Below are positions 48,501-58,890 of a stretch of 64,000 bases of DNA, one piece after another. Position 1 is the stretch's first letter; every line of letters begins with the position of its first letter. Made by a program: the position numbers and the translations under genes. This DNA comes from Gordionus sp. m RMFG-2023. Its lineage: Eukaryota > Nematomorpha > Gordioida > Chordodea > Parachordodidae. The notes beneath the pieces were generated by a model. It was not told the origin of the DNA. It saw only the letters and a program-made list of their open reading frames with translations, and searched no databases. Location of the stretch: positions 32,775,366 to 32,839,365 of the forward strand of contig NC_088777.1 in the NCBI RefSeq assembly GCF_954871325.1, given 5' to 3'.

Positions 48501-51372
48501 ATCCTTCATGAGGCACCAATGGTTTGCCGTTCGATTTATGTATCTATTGCATATATTTTTTAAATTATGTTTATTAATGACCTCTAAAGGCTTTCATAAA
48601 TATTATTATTTATGTATAAATCTTCTTATCATAACATTATAAGTCATCTATCGATGCATGAACTAATAACAAGAAGAGGACAATGGTTAACATAAAAAAG
48701 AGGACAATGGTTAACTTTAAAAGGAAGTAGAAAAAAAGTGTTAATTAAGTTAAAAATTATATATTGGAATGAAAATATCAGTTTTAAAGTATAACTATTA
48801 TTTAGAAGATATATATTTTTGTTTAAAAATAAAATTTTTCAATAAAAACCCCTGGGAATCCTAAGGAAAAAAACCCGGAAAAAAGTCCCGTCAACATGGA
48901 AAACCCCGCTCATGTATGCATTTCTAATTAAAAATTTTAAAATAATAAAATTTTTATATCATTGCAAATTGAAAAAAAAGATATTAGTTGTATATACTAC
49001 CATAAACAAATTATTTTATTTTCAAAAATATTAATTTTGAACATAAAATTTTAAAGAATAATATGAGCCTTAATTTTCCCTGGGGGGTCCATTATGAAAA
49101 CTTGTGGAACTTCTTCCCCCAGGCCCCCCATAATGGGTCTTTGGTCCCCTTTGCCCAGCCTTAAACCGGGTTTATTTTAGAAATCATGTATTGTTCTATT
49201 TATACTATAAAACAATATATATTTATTAATAATCAACAACATATGGTTCGTGATTACCGTGAGACAAAATGTTTTAACTGTGGAAAATTTGGACATATAG
49301 CCCCAGATTGTTCCATGGAGCAAGAAAAATAAAGATGTGCGGATTGTGGCAGATTTGGTCATAAGGAAGAGTGTAATATGAGCAATACAAAAGAGGCTTT
49401 CCACAGAGAGGGATGGGTCAAAATGCTTCTAATGTGCGAACAATAGACAGGGAAAAACGGGAGAGGTTAATGGGCCTAATGTAAAAGAAACGGTGGAGCA
49501 AAATACGTATTGTTTTAGATGTAGAAAGGGGGGACATGTGGCAAGGGACTGTGGGATTGTTACTATATGATGGCAAGAATGTGCAAAACAGGTCAAGGCG
49601 GTTAGGAGTGACAGTCTATGGGAAAATAAATAAGAGGGGGTTTGAGTGTTGCGTTTAAAGTAACCTTTTTTTAAATACTACTGACAATAACTTGTTATGA
49701 AATTTTCTTCACATAAACTTCTTATATAGTCCTTCTTTCCCAGCCTCCCCACATTGTTTCATTTTGTCCATTATTATTCTTTACTTTGTTTTACTCGAAT
49801 TGGTAAATTATAAATACCGTTATTATATTTTTTTCACTTGAAACTGGTCGTTAAATTGTTTGTCATTTTATCCCTCCTCCTTTACTTTGTTTTTCATGAA
49901 ATTGTAAATTATAAAAAAACCTTGTTATTATATTTTATTCACTTGAAACTAGTCCACAATACTACCCAATTGTCAGTCATTATTTCTTACTATGAACTCT
50001 TTTTTCTGGCAAATATTCATTAAAATCCTTTATGCTCAACTTATTTTAGCTCCAGTATTTAATAAGAACAGTGTTTCAATTTCTTCTATTCTTATATTCC
50101 TCAGGCATTTACATCGTCTTATTATTTTTTCCAATTCTTTTTTTACACACTTTTTCTGTCGCTATAACTAACACGCGTTAACTAAAATGTTGTTTTCTTA
50201 ATTCTGTGTGACCCGCGACGGGAGTTGGGTACGATGAACAAAATGCCAGCAAAATCGGGTCCACAAGTCCTACCCTCCGACAATTCCTGACCATCGAACC
50301 CCGTCGATCCCCCCTCTCCCCGATGGAGCATAGTAAATTATTAATAAAAACAAAAATTTCTGCCCAGGCTAATATTTAAAAAAATGGGATATGGATTAAA
50401 AACATTTAAAAAATATTAATAAGGGAAGATAGATGCCATTGAGTTCCTATGAAGCTAAGATAGTTGTATTGCAACACCAAATTTAGATTTTTTTCTAAGA
50501 AAGTATATTAAAAATATGACCGATCTAAAGAAAATTTATAAAAAAATTAAATAATTTAAGAAATAGGCATACGAAATAAATGGAAAAGGAAAGAATTTTT
50601 TTTTTAACATTCCAAGTCTTAGGTTAAATTATGCAAAATTTAAACTCTAGCACAGGCCCTTGCTTGGATCAAGAATTAGCAAAATATAATATTTTGTTTG
50701 ATTTTAACTGACGGGGCAATATTCTTTTAAAATTATTTGGTTTTTTATTTCCAGAATTTGATGACCCCCCCCCCTCTCTTTACATATTCTCCGATGATAT
50801 TTTTGTCATTTTGCATTTTTTCCTAGGGCTCGCAAGATTTTTTTTTACAATTACCAAATAATTAATCTAAAAACCAGCCAATTAAATTTAGTAATTAAAT
50901 TATAAACAATGTTTTTCACCTTTCAAGTGCGGCTCTTCTCCTTTCAGCAAAATCTGCGGAAAAGGTGTCATCTTTGGAACCTATCTTTAATTTAGTCATG
51001 CCTAAGAATAATGTGTATTAGATATAATTTATATTTATCACCATTTTCCATAAAAATCGTTTACTTTACTTATTCATTAAACTCCTTTTCAATTCAATTA
51101 GCCCCCCCCCCCTTCTTTTTCCCTTCACTTATTCCTCAATAATCATTTTTACCTCAGCGTTTTTTAATCTCTTCATATCTAGTATTTAGTTCACTATTTT
51201 AAAATATTATTTAAAAACCTAAGAGGCTTTTAGATGGTGGTGGTGGCACAACATAACCAAGTGGAGAGTATTTTGCTTCTAGTTTTTCGTGCAGACCCAA
51301 AAAATCACTGAATCTCCTAATAACGTGCCATTCTTCTCCTTCGTTTTGATGTACACCCGGAACATTATGAAT
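42442..51372 (-). CDS. SNX1/2: Sorting nexin SNX1/SNX2 (Vps5-like), 3' eight exons
   Basis: SNX1/SNX2 proteins are PX-BAR subunits of the endosomal SNX-BAR coat that works with retromer. They bind PI3P through PX and bend endosomal membranes through the BAR domain to make recycling tubules. Eight exons (51372-51219, 51001-50920, 48543-48327, 47078-46985, 45577-45405, 43619-43371, 42820-42668, 42501-42442) are joined by GT-AG introns with matching phases. They sum to 393 codons plus TAA. Landmarks are [10 protein letters not shown] (PX lipid-binding arginine), [110 protein letters not shown] and the terminal [10 protein letters not shown]. The N-terminus and first half of PX are missing, and no candidate exon was found upstream. 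No stops or frameshifts are seen, so it looks functional. Confidence 0.95.
42668..42820 (-). CDS. SNX1/2: SNX1/2 exon, BAR helix 3
   Basis: Fifty-one codons, phase 0 at both ends, from [19 protein letters not shown] through [17 protein letters not shown] to KAQQQ, followed by the donor GTAATT. It matches the SNX2 stretch REWEAKV...EVGRFEKERVKDFK...TQQQ. The open frame continues into the intron beyond the donor, but that part has no similarity. Confidence 0.95.
43371..43619 (-). CDS. SNX1/2: SNX1/2 exon, BAR helix 2
   Basis: Eighty-three codons. The acceptor ACTAAAG and the donor GTATGG (43370-43365) keep phase 0 on both sides. It encodes [18 protein letters not shown], then [29 protein letters not shown] (family: SELLSDYIRLIAAVKGVFDQRM..WQK), then [12 protein letters not shown] (family: LLKKREAEAK) and LRTEHKE. 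The first 16 codons have no counterpart in the family. An inner donor (AAG then GTGAGC, about 43463) is a possible alternative splice site. Confidence 0.88.
44755..45109. mobile_element. GGCCCG-word foldback element in SNX intron
   Basis: The right end is ...GATGCAGATCACTA (45109). The arms carry GGCCCGGCCC / GGGCCGGG words, and the middle is AT-rich. The same family is seen at 56682 (TAGTGATCTGCATC end). The left end near 44755-44771 is eroded. Ends of the TAGNG type indicate a hAT MITE. Confidence 0.65.
45405..45577 (-). CDS. SNX1/2: SNX1/2 exon, end of BAR helix 1
   Basis: It enters in phase 1 (G from the previous exon plus AA makes E): [48 protein letters not shown], then [10 protein letters not shown] and donor GTTTTA. 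The first 38 residues match the SNX2 HRKELSANTAAFAKSAAMLGNSED segment closely. The tail beyond EQ is lineage-specific. Confidence 0.95.
46219..46759. mobile_element. hAT-like MITE in SNX intron (GCCCGGC words)
   Basis: The right end ...GCCGGGCTTTGAAGACCACTA (46759) pairs imperfectly with the left part CAGATTTGAAAAGCCTGGCCC. There is no coding, and the borders are approximate. Confidence 0.5.
46985..47078 (-). CDS. SNX1/2: SNX1/2 exon, BAR helix 1
   Basis: Acceptor CGTAATAG, then [19 protein letters not shown], then [12 protein letters not shown] and G, with donor GTAAAC. It is 31 codons plus one base. SNX2 has WFEEKQQQFENLDQQLRKLH.SVEAL at this place. The longer open frame here on the same strand is a shadow in another frame. 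Confidence 0.95.
47190..47852. mobile_element. hAT-like element in SNX intron (TAGTGCTGTAAA)
   Basis: The ends are TAGTGCTGTAAAGTAAC (47190) and TTATATTTACAGCACTG (47852), with AAAGTAAC words inside. The same terminal word closes the hAT at 62214-63651. No clear 8-bp duplication and no transposase were found. Confidence 0.6.
48327..48543 (-). CDS. SNX1/2: SNX1/2 exon, PX-BAR linker
   Basis: Starts after GCAATAG in phase 2 (AG from the previous exon plus A makes R): [54 protein letters not shown], then SGEDSDH and donor GTAATT. The counterpart is [36 protein letters not shown] and ILRMVNKAAD in SNX2. Confidence 0.95.
49240..49560 (+). mobile_element. Gag-like CCHC zinc-knuckle fragment (broken fossil)
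   Basis: Three CCHC-type zinc knuckles are spaced as in retroelement nucleocapsid or LINE ORF1 proteins. They lie in an intron of the sorting nexin gene and on the opposite strand. No polymerase or LTR is nearby, so the source (LTR element or LINE) is open. The fragment is broken in a few places. Confidence 0.6.
50205..50330. other. GC-rich island within an intron, unassigned
   Basis: A 125-bp patch (ACCCGCGACGGGAGTTGGG, CCGTCGATCCCCCCTCTCCC and similar) stands out against AT-rich intron DNA. No protein, tRNA or element end could be assigned. Confidence 0.4.
50920..51001 (-). CDS. SNX1/2: SNX1/2 exon, after the PX domain
   Basis: Acceptor TTCTTAG, then [26 protein letters not shown] and AG, with donor GTGAAA. 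The family has MTKVKVGKEDSSSAEF.EKRRAALER. It is 82 nt, joining phase 1 on one side and phase 2 on the other. Confidence 0.95.
51219..51372 (-). CDS. SNX1/2: SNX1/2 exon, second half of PX domain
   Basis: Codons [51 protein letters not shown] and G, then donor GTTTTT. RRFSDF carries the arginine that contacts PI3P, and VVPPPP is the proline loop of PX that lines the lipid site. The acceptor (GAAAAAAG) has a weak pyrimidine tract, so the 5' border is less sure than the rest. Confidence 0.9.
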
Positions 51373-52138
51373 CTTTTTTCAAGGATGTTATAAATAATAA
51401 GAAATAAATAAAGATTTTTATTTATCAAATCGCTATTATATTTCTATCTAGACTGAAATCCCGATAAAGTGATCAAATAATAGATATGATTGAAATATAT
51501 ATTTTTTAAATTTAAATATACCCTTCTAAGCAAAACTCTGTGCAGGAATACTATTTTAAGACTGATTCCAATACCATCGACACCAGTATACTAAGTCAAT
51601 ACCAAAGTATTATATTGTGGCAAAGATATAAAATTCATCTTCTCATTTTTTATTTAGTTATTATTTATAATTAGTATATAAAATTTGTAAAATAAAATAA
51701 GTTAAACCTTAAAAGATCAATTTATAATGTCTAGATCAATTTTTTAAAAATCATTTAATTGTTATATAAAGGCTAAAAAAAAATTTTTGCATCTATAACT
51801 TAACTATGATAGTTAATTATCATTTTTGAATATCGACTTCTGGTATCAGTTAAAATTAAAAGAATAGAATACCCAGGGATTTAAAAATTAAATATTTGTA
51901 TTAGTATTTATTTTAATAATTTAGAGAGTATTTGTATTTTAAATACTAAAAAATAGATGTACCAAGATCGTGCCAGTCCAGGCTCGGATCTTCCTTCCTG
52001 GTTCTTTTAAATTAACCGGATCTTGACTGGCTTTTTTAAACGATATATTAACACATCAATTATTTAAAAAATGAAGATTTATAAATTAAAATAATTTTTT
52101 TAACATTATTTTGTTTATGAATATTTATTTTTTTCTCT

Positions 52139-53819
52139 TTAGCTTTCACCTTTTCTGGTGGTTAGCTCCTTCAACATCTCTCTCCACTTTATGTTATTCA
52201 TATAATCTCTTTTATCTAATTTATATTTCTTTATATTGGCTCTAACTTTATGGCCCCATTGAAGTTTTGGCCTTCCTCTTTTGCGTTTGCCCATCACTTC
52301 CAAACTCTCAAATATATTTCCTATGTAGTTCATAGGCCTTCTCATTGTATGCCCATACCACCTAAGTCTGTTTACCATTAACTTAGTCTTAATGGGCACT
52401 ACCTTTAAACTACTTAGTATTCTTGTACTGCGCACTTTATCCTTTCTTGTTACCCCAGCAATCATCCTCAGCATTCTCATCTCCATAGTTTGTAGATTTC
52501 TCTCGTCTGATTCTTTGGTTGGCCATGTTTCCGAACTATATAGAATAGTTGGTTGTACTATGGAATTGTAAATTTTTCCCTTTAATTTGTGTGGGATTCT
52601 TTTGTCAAATAGCACTCCAGATAAAGATCTCCACTTTAACCACCCATGATTAATTTACTCTTGATCTCTTTTTCTATTGTGCCGTTTGTTTGTATAGTGG
52701 AGCCCAAATATTTGCAGCTTTCAATTGCCGATATCTGCCATTCATTTATATCAATACTCCCTGTTTCATCTCCTCCTATCACCATATACTCCGTCTTTTC
52801 TCTACTAACTTTTAGTCCGTGCTTTTCTAGGATATTTATCCAACTCACTAATCTTTCTTTCATTTCATCCTTGGATTCGGCAAGTATCACAATATCATCT
52901 GCAAATATCATATTCCACGGGACTGTTTGAGGTATAGACTGTGCTAATACATCTATTACTGTAATGAAGAGAAGTGGGCTGAGATCCGACCCTTGATGAA
53001 CTCCTTCGGCTATTGTGAAGCCGGCTGAAGTACCTGTTGTGCTACGGACCATTGTTGTATGGCCCATATACATATCCTGTATTATTCGTATATATTTTTC
53101 GGGAACATTTTTGTGGCGTAGCGCCCACCAGATAAGTTTCCTTGGGATTCTATCGAAGGTCTTTTCTAGATCGAGAAAGACCATGTGTAGCTTTTTGTTC
53201 TTTTCCCTGTATTTTTCACTCATTTGCCCAATTGCGTGGATAGCATCGCATCAGTTGTTGATCTTCCAGGCATAAAGCCAAACTGAGTCTCTCCTATTTC
53301 GATTATGTCTCTTAATCTTTTTTCTATTATTTTTTCGTATAGTTTTAGACAGTGTGACATTAGTTTTATGCCCCTGTAATTTTGACAATTGTGTGGATCC
53401 CCTTTATTTTTGAAGATAGGAACTAGATAGCTCTGCCTCCATTTTTGAGGGATCTCTTCATTTCCCAGTATTTTATTGTACAGATTTGTGAGGAGATGTA
53501 TTTCATCATCTCCTAGTGCTTTAAGGCTTTATATTGGAATATCATCTGGACCCCTAACTTTGTTGTTTTTCATATGCTTGAGGCATGTGATTATTTCTTG
53601 TTCTGTTATAGGTTGTACAAGGTTTTGACATGGGGAGTGTTCGTCTAGATGTAGTATGTGGGGATTAAAGTTGAGAAGCTTCTGAAAATATTCTTTTGAT
53701 CTATTCATTATTTCTTTTTCCTTTATTATCAATTTCCCATCTTTATTTTTGATTACTTTCGGAGCTCCGTTCCCTAGATGAATATATGAAATTAATAAAC
53801 AAGGTAAATAGCAACACAA
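52139..53819 (-). pseudogene. RTE-type LINE reverse transcriptase (5'-truncated, frameshifted)
   Basis: Minus strand, from 53819 down. It begins with the segment before the RT (NKVRGPDDIPI, about 53580-53530), then the RT fingers in another frame (QNYRGIKLMS, FGFMPGRSTTDAI, about 53400-53230), then 53223-52636 with VFLDLEKTFDRIP, GVHQGSDLSPLLF, the active site MIFADDIVILAES, LKVSREKTEYM and YLGSTIQTNG. The last frame, 52615-52139, has ILYSSETWPTKESDERNLQ, MRMLRMIAGVTRKDKVR and RLRWYGHTMRRP...KRKRGRPKLQW, typical of RTE-clade C-termini. The endonuclease is missing. At least two frameshifts are present. It lies upstream of the visible sorting nexin exons. Confidence 0.9.
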
Positions 53820-54589
53820 AAATCAATTCTATGTGAATTAAATATTGGATATTGTCGATTAATTATATTTATTCTACTATTGAAGATATCCGAATAATTT
53901 TATATAGTTTTTATTGAATTTAATTTACATTGTATATACAAGAAGTTAATATATATATTTTTTGTAAGATCCAATACTTAATCTGTCTGAATAATTAAGG
54001 AACAGGTGAAAAAATTGGATCAGTAAATTTTTACTAAAAAATATAAATATCGTGTATTTATTATGATTTGAAATAATACTAAAACTTTTAATGTTTTTTA
54101 TAATATTATAGGGGAGACTGGGATAAAGGTATTGAAAACAATGTTTAAAGGAATAACTTTTTAACACTTGATGATAAGACCTTAAATTTGGGACTTATTA
54201 TATTTATATTTAATTTCCAGTTGTTAAACATTACTTTTAAAAGTAGCGCCTTACCGCTATCGCTATTTGTCAAAAAAAGTAGCGCACTAAGCGCACTACC
54301 GCTATCACTACCCATCAAAAAAAGTGGCGTGTTATTAGCTACTATTTTAAAGTAGCTTTGGATACTTTTTGAAAAAAAATTTAGAAATAAATTTGTTTTA
54401 TTTTTTGCTTATAATGTAATTGTATAGTATATAATACATAAAAATCAACATTTATAAATTAAATATAGTTTGTTTTGATTATAAAAAAATTTATGTAAAA
54501 AGACTATAATTTATTTAATAAAAATAACTTTTTATGGTAATATTCATTTTTTATTTATATTTTTGAATTTTAATAATAAAATAATTTCC

Positions 54590-55840
54590 CAAATCTAGAG
54601 CAACGATCAGAAGGTATAAGTCTCGCCTAACTAAATAATCTCTCAACACTATCACCTGAGGGTAAGGCTGCATTTAATATTATATACTTATTTTTATTAT
54701 AAGAAAATTTATCAAAAATACTCATTAGAGTATTTTTAGATTTAAAAAAAAGCGTCTAGAGGATTTTCTATTATAATAGTATCCTTTATTTCAAAAATAT
54801 TATCAGTGAAAATCGTTTTTGCTGTTGTTGTAACTAAGGCATCTTTGTTAGGTATGAGACTATTTAGCTTTACCATGAGCCTATCACGTTGATCTTTAGC
54901 CTCATCGGAATTTATATAAGGCCAGTTTAGTTAAAATTGGGATATAGTTTTATATAAATCTATGATATTCCTAATATAATAAATAGTTTAAATCTTATCA
55001 TAAATTTATTTGCAAGTACATCGTATGTCGGGCATCCTATTATACTTTTGAGGGCTAATGATACAATCTTCTTTTTAAAGTCTTAGGGTCTAGCGAATGG
55101 CCTGTGATTCCCAAATAAGCTCCAAAAAATTAATATAAGATCAATTTATAAATGTAAATAAGTTTCTACCTTCTGTGATGTGTCCAAATATCTACCATGG
55201 TAACATATATAGGATATCTCTGACAACTCTGCTAATAGAGCATCTTTCATTACTTCAAAGTAATCTGCTATTATCTGGTGACATAAAATTTTTGTACCTG
55301 GGGATAGAGTTTAAATTATGATGATGAATTATCAACTAAGAACATTGGCTGAGCTGTATCAATCTGTATCAATTATAAAATCGACAATGCCTTTATCAGC
55401 CAGTATTTGAGAAATATTGGCATGTGCAATATTATTAATCAATTTAGCTTGAATTGAATTTGTCTTTTTGGATGTAGTCTCCCCATATACTAAAATTATT
55501 ACGATGTTTTTCTATCTATTTAAAACTTTGGCATGAATATTCTTATGGAATAAATACTAATAGAATTCAAAAATGACAATTACCTTTAGGTGTTTTTTAA
55601 AGTTATAGCTCCTAGATTTATTTGAGGATATATATTTTTTTATATTTTAAACAAATAAATTTGTAGCCACTTTTGTTTTTACATTAATTTGAAAATATTT
55701 TTAAATTTTGGAAATGAAAAATGTGTATTATTATTTAGAACATTTTCTTCCAGGATACCTTCCATTTCATTAATATCATCATTGTCTGACTCACTTACAT
55801 ACATCAATTTGGATATCCATTTGTGATGATATTTTAAATA
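54590..55840 (-). pseudogene. hAT transposase relic of the outer element
   Basis: From right to left on the minus strand: acidic SESDNDDINEMEG (about 55790-55750), a segment ending VDIWTHHRR (about 55165-55140; family 'TADIWTS..RS'), FFGAYLGITGHSLDPKTLKRR (about 55130-55070; family 'SYLGVT.HWID..TLKRK'), NSDEAKDQRDRL (about 54910-54870) and LPSGDSVERLFS (about 54670-54640; family 'LPSSAPVERLFS'). There are many frame changes. It is an old, inactive copy. Confidence 0.75.
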
Positions 55841-56681
55841 ATTTACACCAGATGATAATACAAATTGAAAATATAAATTTAAATCTTAAAATATTAAATC
55901 ATTCATAAAAACTATAATTAATTATGATATTATATTTAAATATTAATGTTTAAAGTTACATTCATTATACTACTTAGCTACTTAAAAGGAGAGCGCTAAA
56001 AGATTTATAATTGAAAAATATTTAGTGCGCTATTAGCAGGGTTGGGCAAATTTTCAGAAAATTGTATTCGGATACAGATACTTTATAAAATTTTGTATTT
56101 AAGATACAAGATACTTTAGAAAAATTTCAATAAGATATAAGATACTTGTATCTTTTTTTAAAAAGTATCTAAGATACAAGATACTTTATAAAAAAACTTT
56201 AAATAGTCAAAATCAAAATGTATAAAGCTTTATTTTCTTATCTATAATATAAATTAATAAAAAAAATTTAAAATAAATTGTAGAAAATAACAAATTTATT
56301 ATATAAGATAATGCGATAATTTTTTTAATAATGGTATAATTAGTAAATAATAATAAATCAGCATTATTTTTTAATATTATTAATTTTTCAAATAATTTAT
56401 CTTTCAATCTTTGACGATTTGGTCTATTAACCATATATAGCAAAGCTAAATAATCGTTCAACGGGGGCAGAGGAGGGTAATATTGTGTAATTAATAAATA
56501 TTTCTTTTATATATTTATAACTATTTAACATATTTATACTGCGCCTGTCATCTTTCATATAATTTAGGACCTCTAATTCAATATCATTTATTGAATTATT
56601 AGAATTGGATGTGATACTTTTAAAACAAAAGTAATCATCATCTTCATCAATTGAAGATTTTTTTGACGTATTAATTTCAAT

Positions 56682-57020
56682 TAGTGATCTGCATCGGGCC
56701 TAATTTTTCAAGACCGGCTCAAAATTTTTTTTAAAAAAGCCCGACCCATTTTTTTTAAAAAAATTTACCGCGACCCGGCCTGAATTTATTTAAATATAGA
56801 AATTAATTTTTATAATTACTCAAAATAAAAGACATATGTTATATGTCGTTTAATTTCGATAAATAAAATCAAATATTTTTATTTTACATAAAAAATTCAA
56901 CATAAAATTGATAAATTTAGATATATTTAAAAAAAATTCCAAAGTCTGACCCGACCCGGCCCAAATTTTTTTAAAAAATATATGGCCCGGCCCGACCCGA
57001 ACCCAATTATTTTAAATAGA
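56682..57020. mobile_element. GGCCCG-word MITE inside hAT transposase
   Basis: The left end is TAGTGATCTGCATCGGGCC (56682). The arms are CCCGACCC / GGCCCGGCCC words around an AT-rich centre that matches 44755-45109 in reverse orientation. The right border is approximate. It splits the transposase between HEALIIFKNS and IEINTSKKS. Confidence 0.75.
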
Positions 57021-58656
57021 ATTTTTAAAAATAATCAAAGCTTCATGTATTAACAAATCCTGAAGGTATTTTTTTTCTTTTTCACCATTCCACCGATTTT
57101 TAAAATAGGGATGAGAAATAGTTGCCAAAAATGCGCTTTTAAAGTTATTAACAAAATCATATATATTTTTTAATATTTTATTTAAAGAATTTTCTACGGC
57201 AATAGCTAATTGTTTGCAAAAATGTAGATCAGATTTGAATTAAATTTGTAATTTTTTTTTAACGACATTTAATAATGGAGCTGATTCTCCATAATAGCAG
57301 TTGATTTCACTTTGTATTTTGTCAATCGCTATAGCCAGTGGGGACATTATATTGCAATATTCTTCTAAATATTGAATTTCAATATCTCTTAATTTTGGAA
57401 ATTCTAATTTTTGACATAATTTAAAGTTCGCAGAACTATCAAACATATTATTCCATCTTGTGCAGCAAGGTGTAACTAATTGTTTTCCTAAAACTGCTTT
57501 GATAAGTTCTGCAGTTTTAGGCCTATTACTAGCATTCCATAGCTTAGTACTTTTGGCTATTGCGGGATGATGAACTTTAGAAATGTTAGAATCCTTAATA
57601 GCTTTCTCGACATCTGTTGTGGCAATAAGACTTATCGTATGGCACAGAACGAATGTGGGAATATGAAATGATAATGTATATGATTATATATGTGATTTAT
57701 TATATAATTATATATTATACTTTTAGATGCTTGACAAAATTTGATGACGAGTCCGCAGAACCACTTATAGATTTGTGGCATTCTTTAAATTCTGCAGTAA
57801 TTTTATTATGATCATGTTGAAGTACTTGAAAAAATTTCCCATTAAAAATACTTAATTTAAATTTATAGTTATATTTTTCGGTTGGAGAATCATCTGAAGA
57901 TGAATATAAACATACTAGTTGATAACCCATCAACGTCAAGAATGACGGGAATAATAAAATCTTGAACTATTATATGAATTTTTTTTAAATACATTTTTTT
58001 ATATAAAATAAATGACAAATTTTAGTGATTATTTTATTCATTTTATTAAATTTAGGGTAAAATATATGAAATTGTAATCAAAAATGTAGTGTAGATATTT
58101 ATAAATTGATATTGTATGTCATTCCCAGAGTTCAAATATTGTTGTTGGATAAAATTTATATACTGGCATATTTTGGGGTGGTAATATGAGATAAATGTAT
58201 TGGCAGCTAAATATAATTTTAATTTATTTGTTAAATCTAAATTATAAGTATTTAGGAATAGTGAGGGAGGTTAATTTTCTGTCATGAGAAGATATTGATA
58301 AATAGGTATTTTATACTATTTGCAAAGCTCCCATATTGTGGTTGAGAGAAAAAAAATTTTTACTACCATATTTTATAATTATAAAAATTAATAAATTTTA
58401 CTTTGATTGAATGTAAATACTTACTCTAAAATAAAATTAATATGAGATAAATGTTTATTTTTCAATTGGCTAAATATAATTTAATTTGCTATTTTAAATT
58501 TAATAATATTCATTCTTATCATAATTTGAGGTGAGGTTAGGTTAGTATTATTTTTAATACAACACAATATGATCTAAATTATATAAATTAATCGAAAAAT
58601 ATGTTAATAGCAAATTAATAACATATATAAGAAAGATTATATTACAAAATTTAATA

Positions 58657-58730
58657 TAGAAGGTGGCTGAGTGGGAAGAAGGTTTGCCTTTAAAACGTTA
58701 AGTCATGGGTTCAAATCCCGTGATGTAAAA
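58657..58730 (+). tRNA. tRNA-like sequence (Leu/Ser type), probably a pseudogene
   Basis: There is a perfect-looking A box TGGCTGAGTGG at 58664-58674 and a B box GGTTCAAATCCC at 58708-58719 inside a good T-stem (CATGG/CCGTG). The anticodon stem and acceptor stem do not pair well, and no convincing anticodon can be called (a TAA reading is possible). It is best seen as a decayed tRNA gene or a tRNA-derived pol III promoter carried by Helitron H4. Confidence 0.45.
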
Positions 58731-58785
58731 AAAATTTTCTTAAAATTTAACATTAGAGATATATATAGTCTCCATCGATTTATTT

Positions 58786-58890
58786 AACATTAAGAAGATA
58801 GGAAAGTTGATAGAAAAAATAAAAATTAACATTAAGATGATAGGAAAGTTGATAGGAGAAATAAAAATTAACATTAAGATTATAAGAAAA
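58786..58890. repeat. Tandem repeat, 42-bp unit, 2.5 copies
   Basis: Units start at 58786, 58828 and 58870 with AACATTAAGA(A/T). The first two continue GATAGGAAAGTTGATAG and end in AATAAAAATT. It lies inside Helitron H4. Confidence 0.9.

Noticed and set aside
52646-53275. Plus-strand frames of 86-94 codons
   Set aside because: They are antisense to the RTE reverse transcriptase.
58657-58730. A functional tRNA gene
   Set aside because: The boxes are good, but the acceptor and anticodon stems do not pair and no safe anticodon exists. It is kept only as a tRNA-like sequence.
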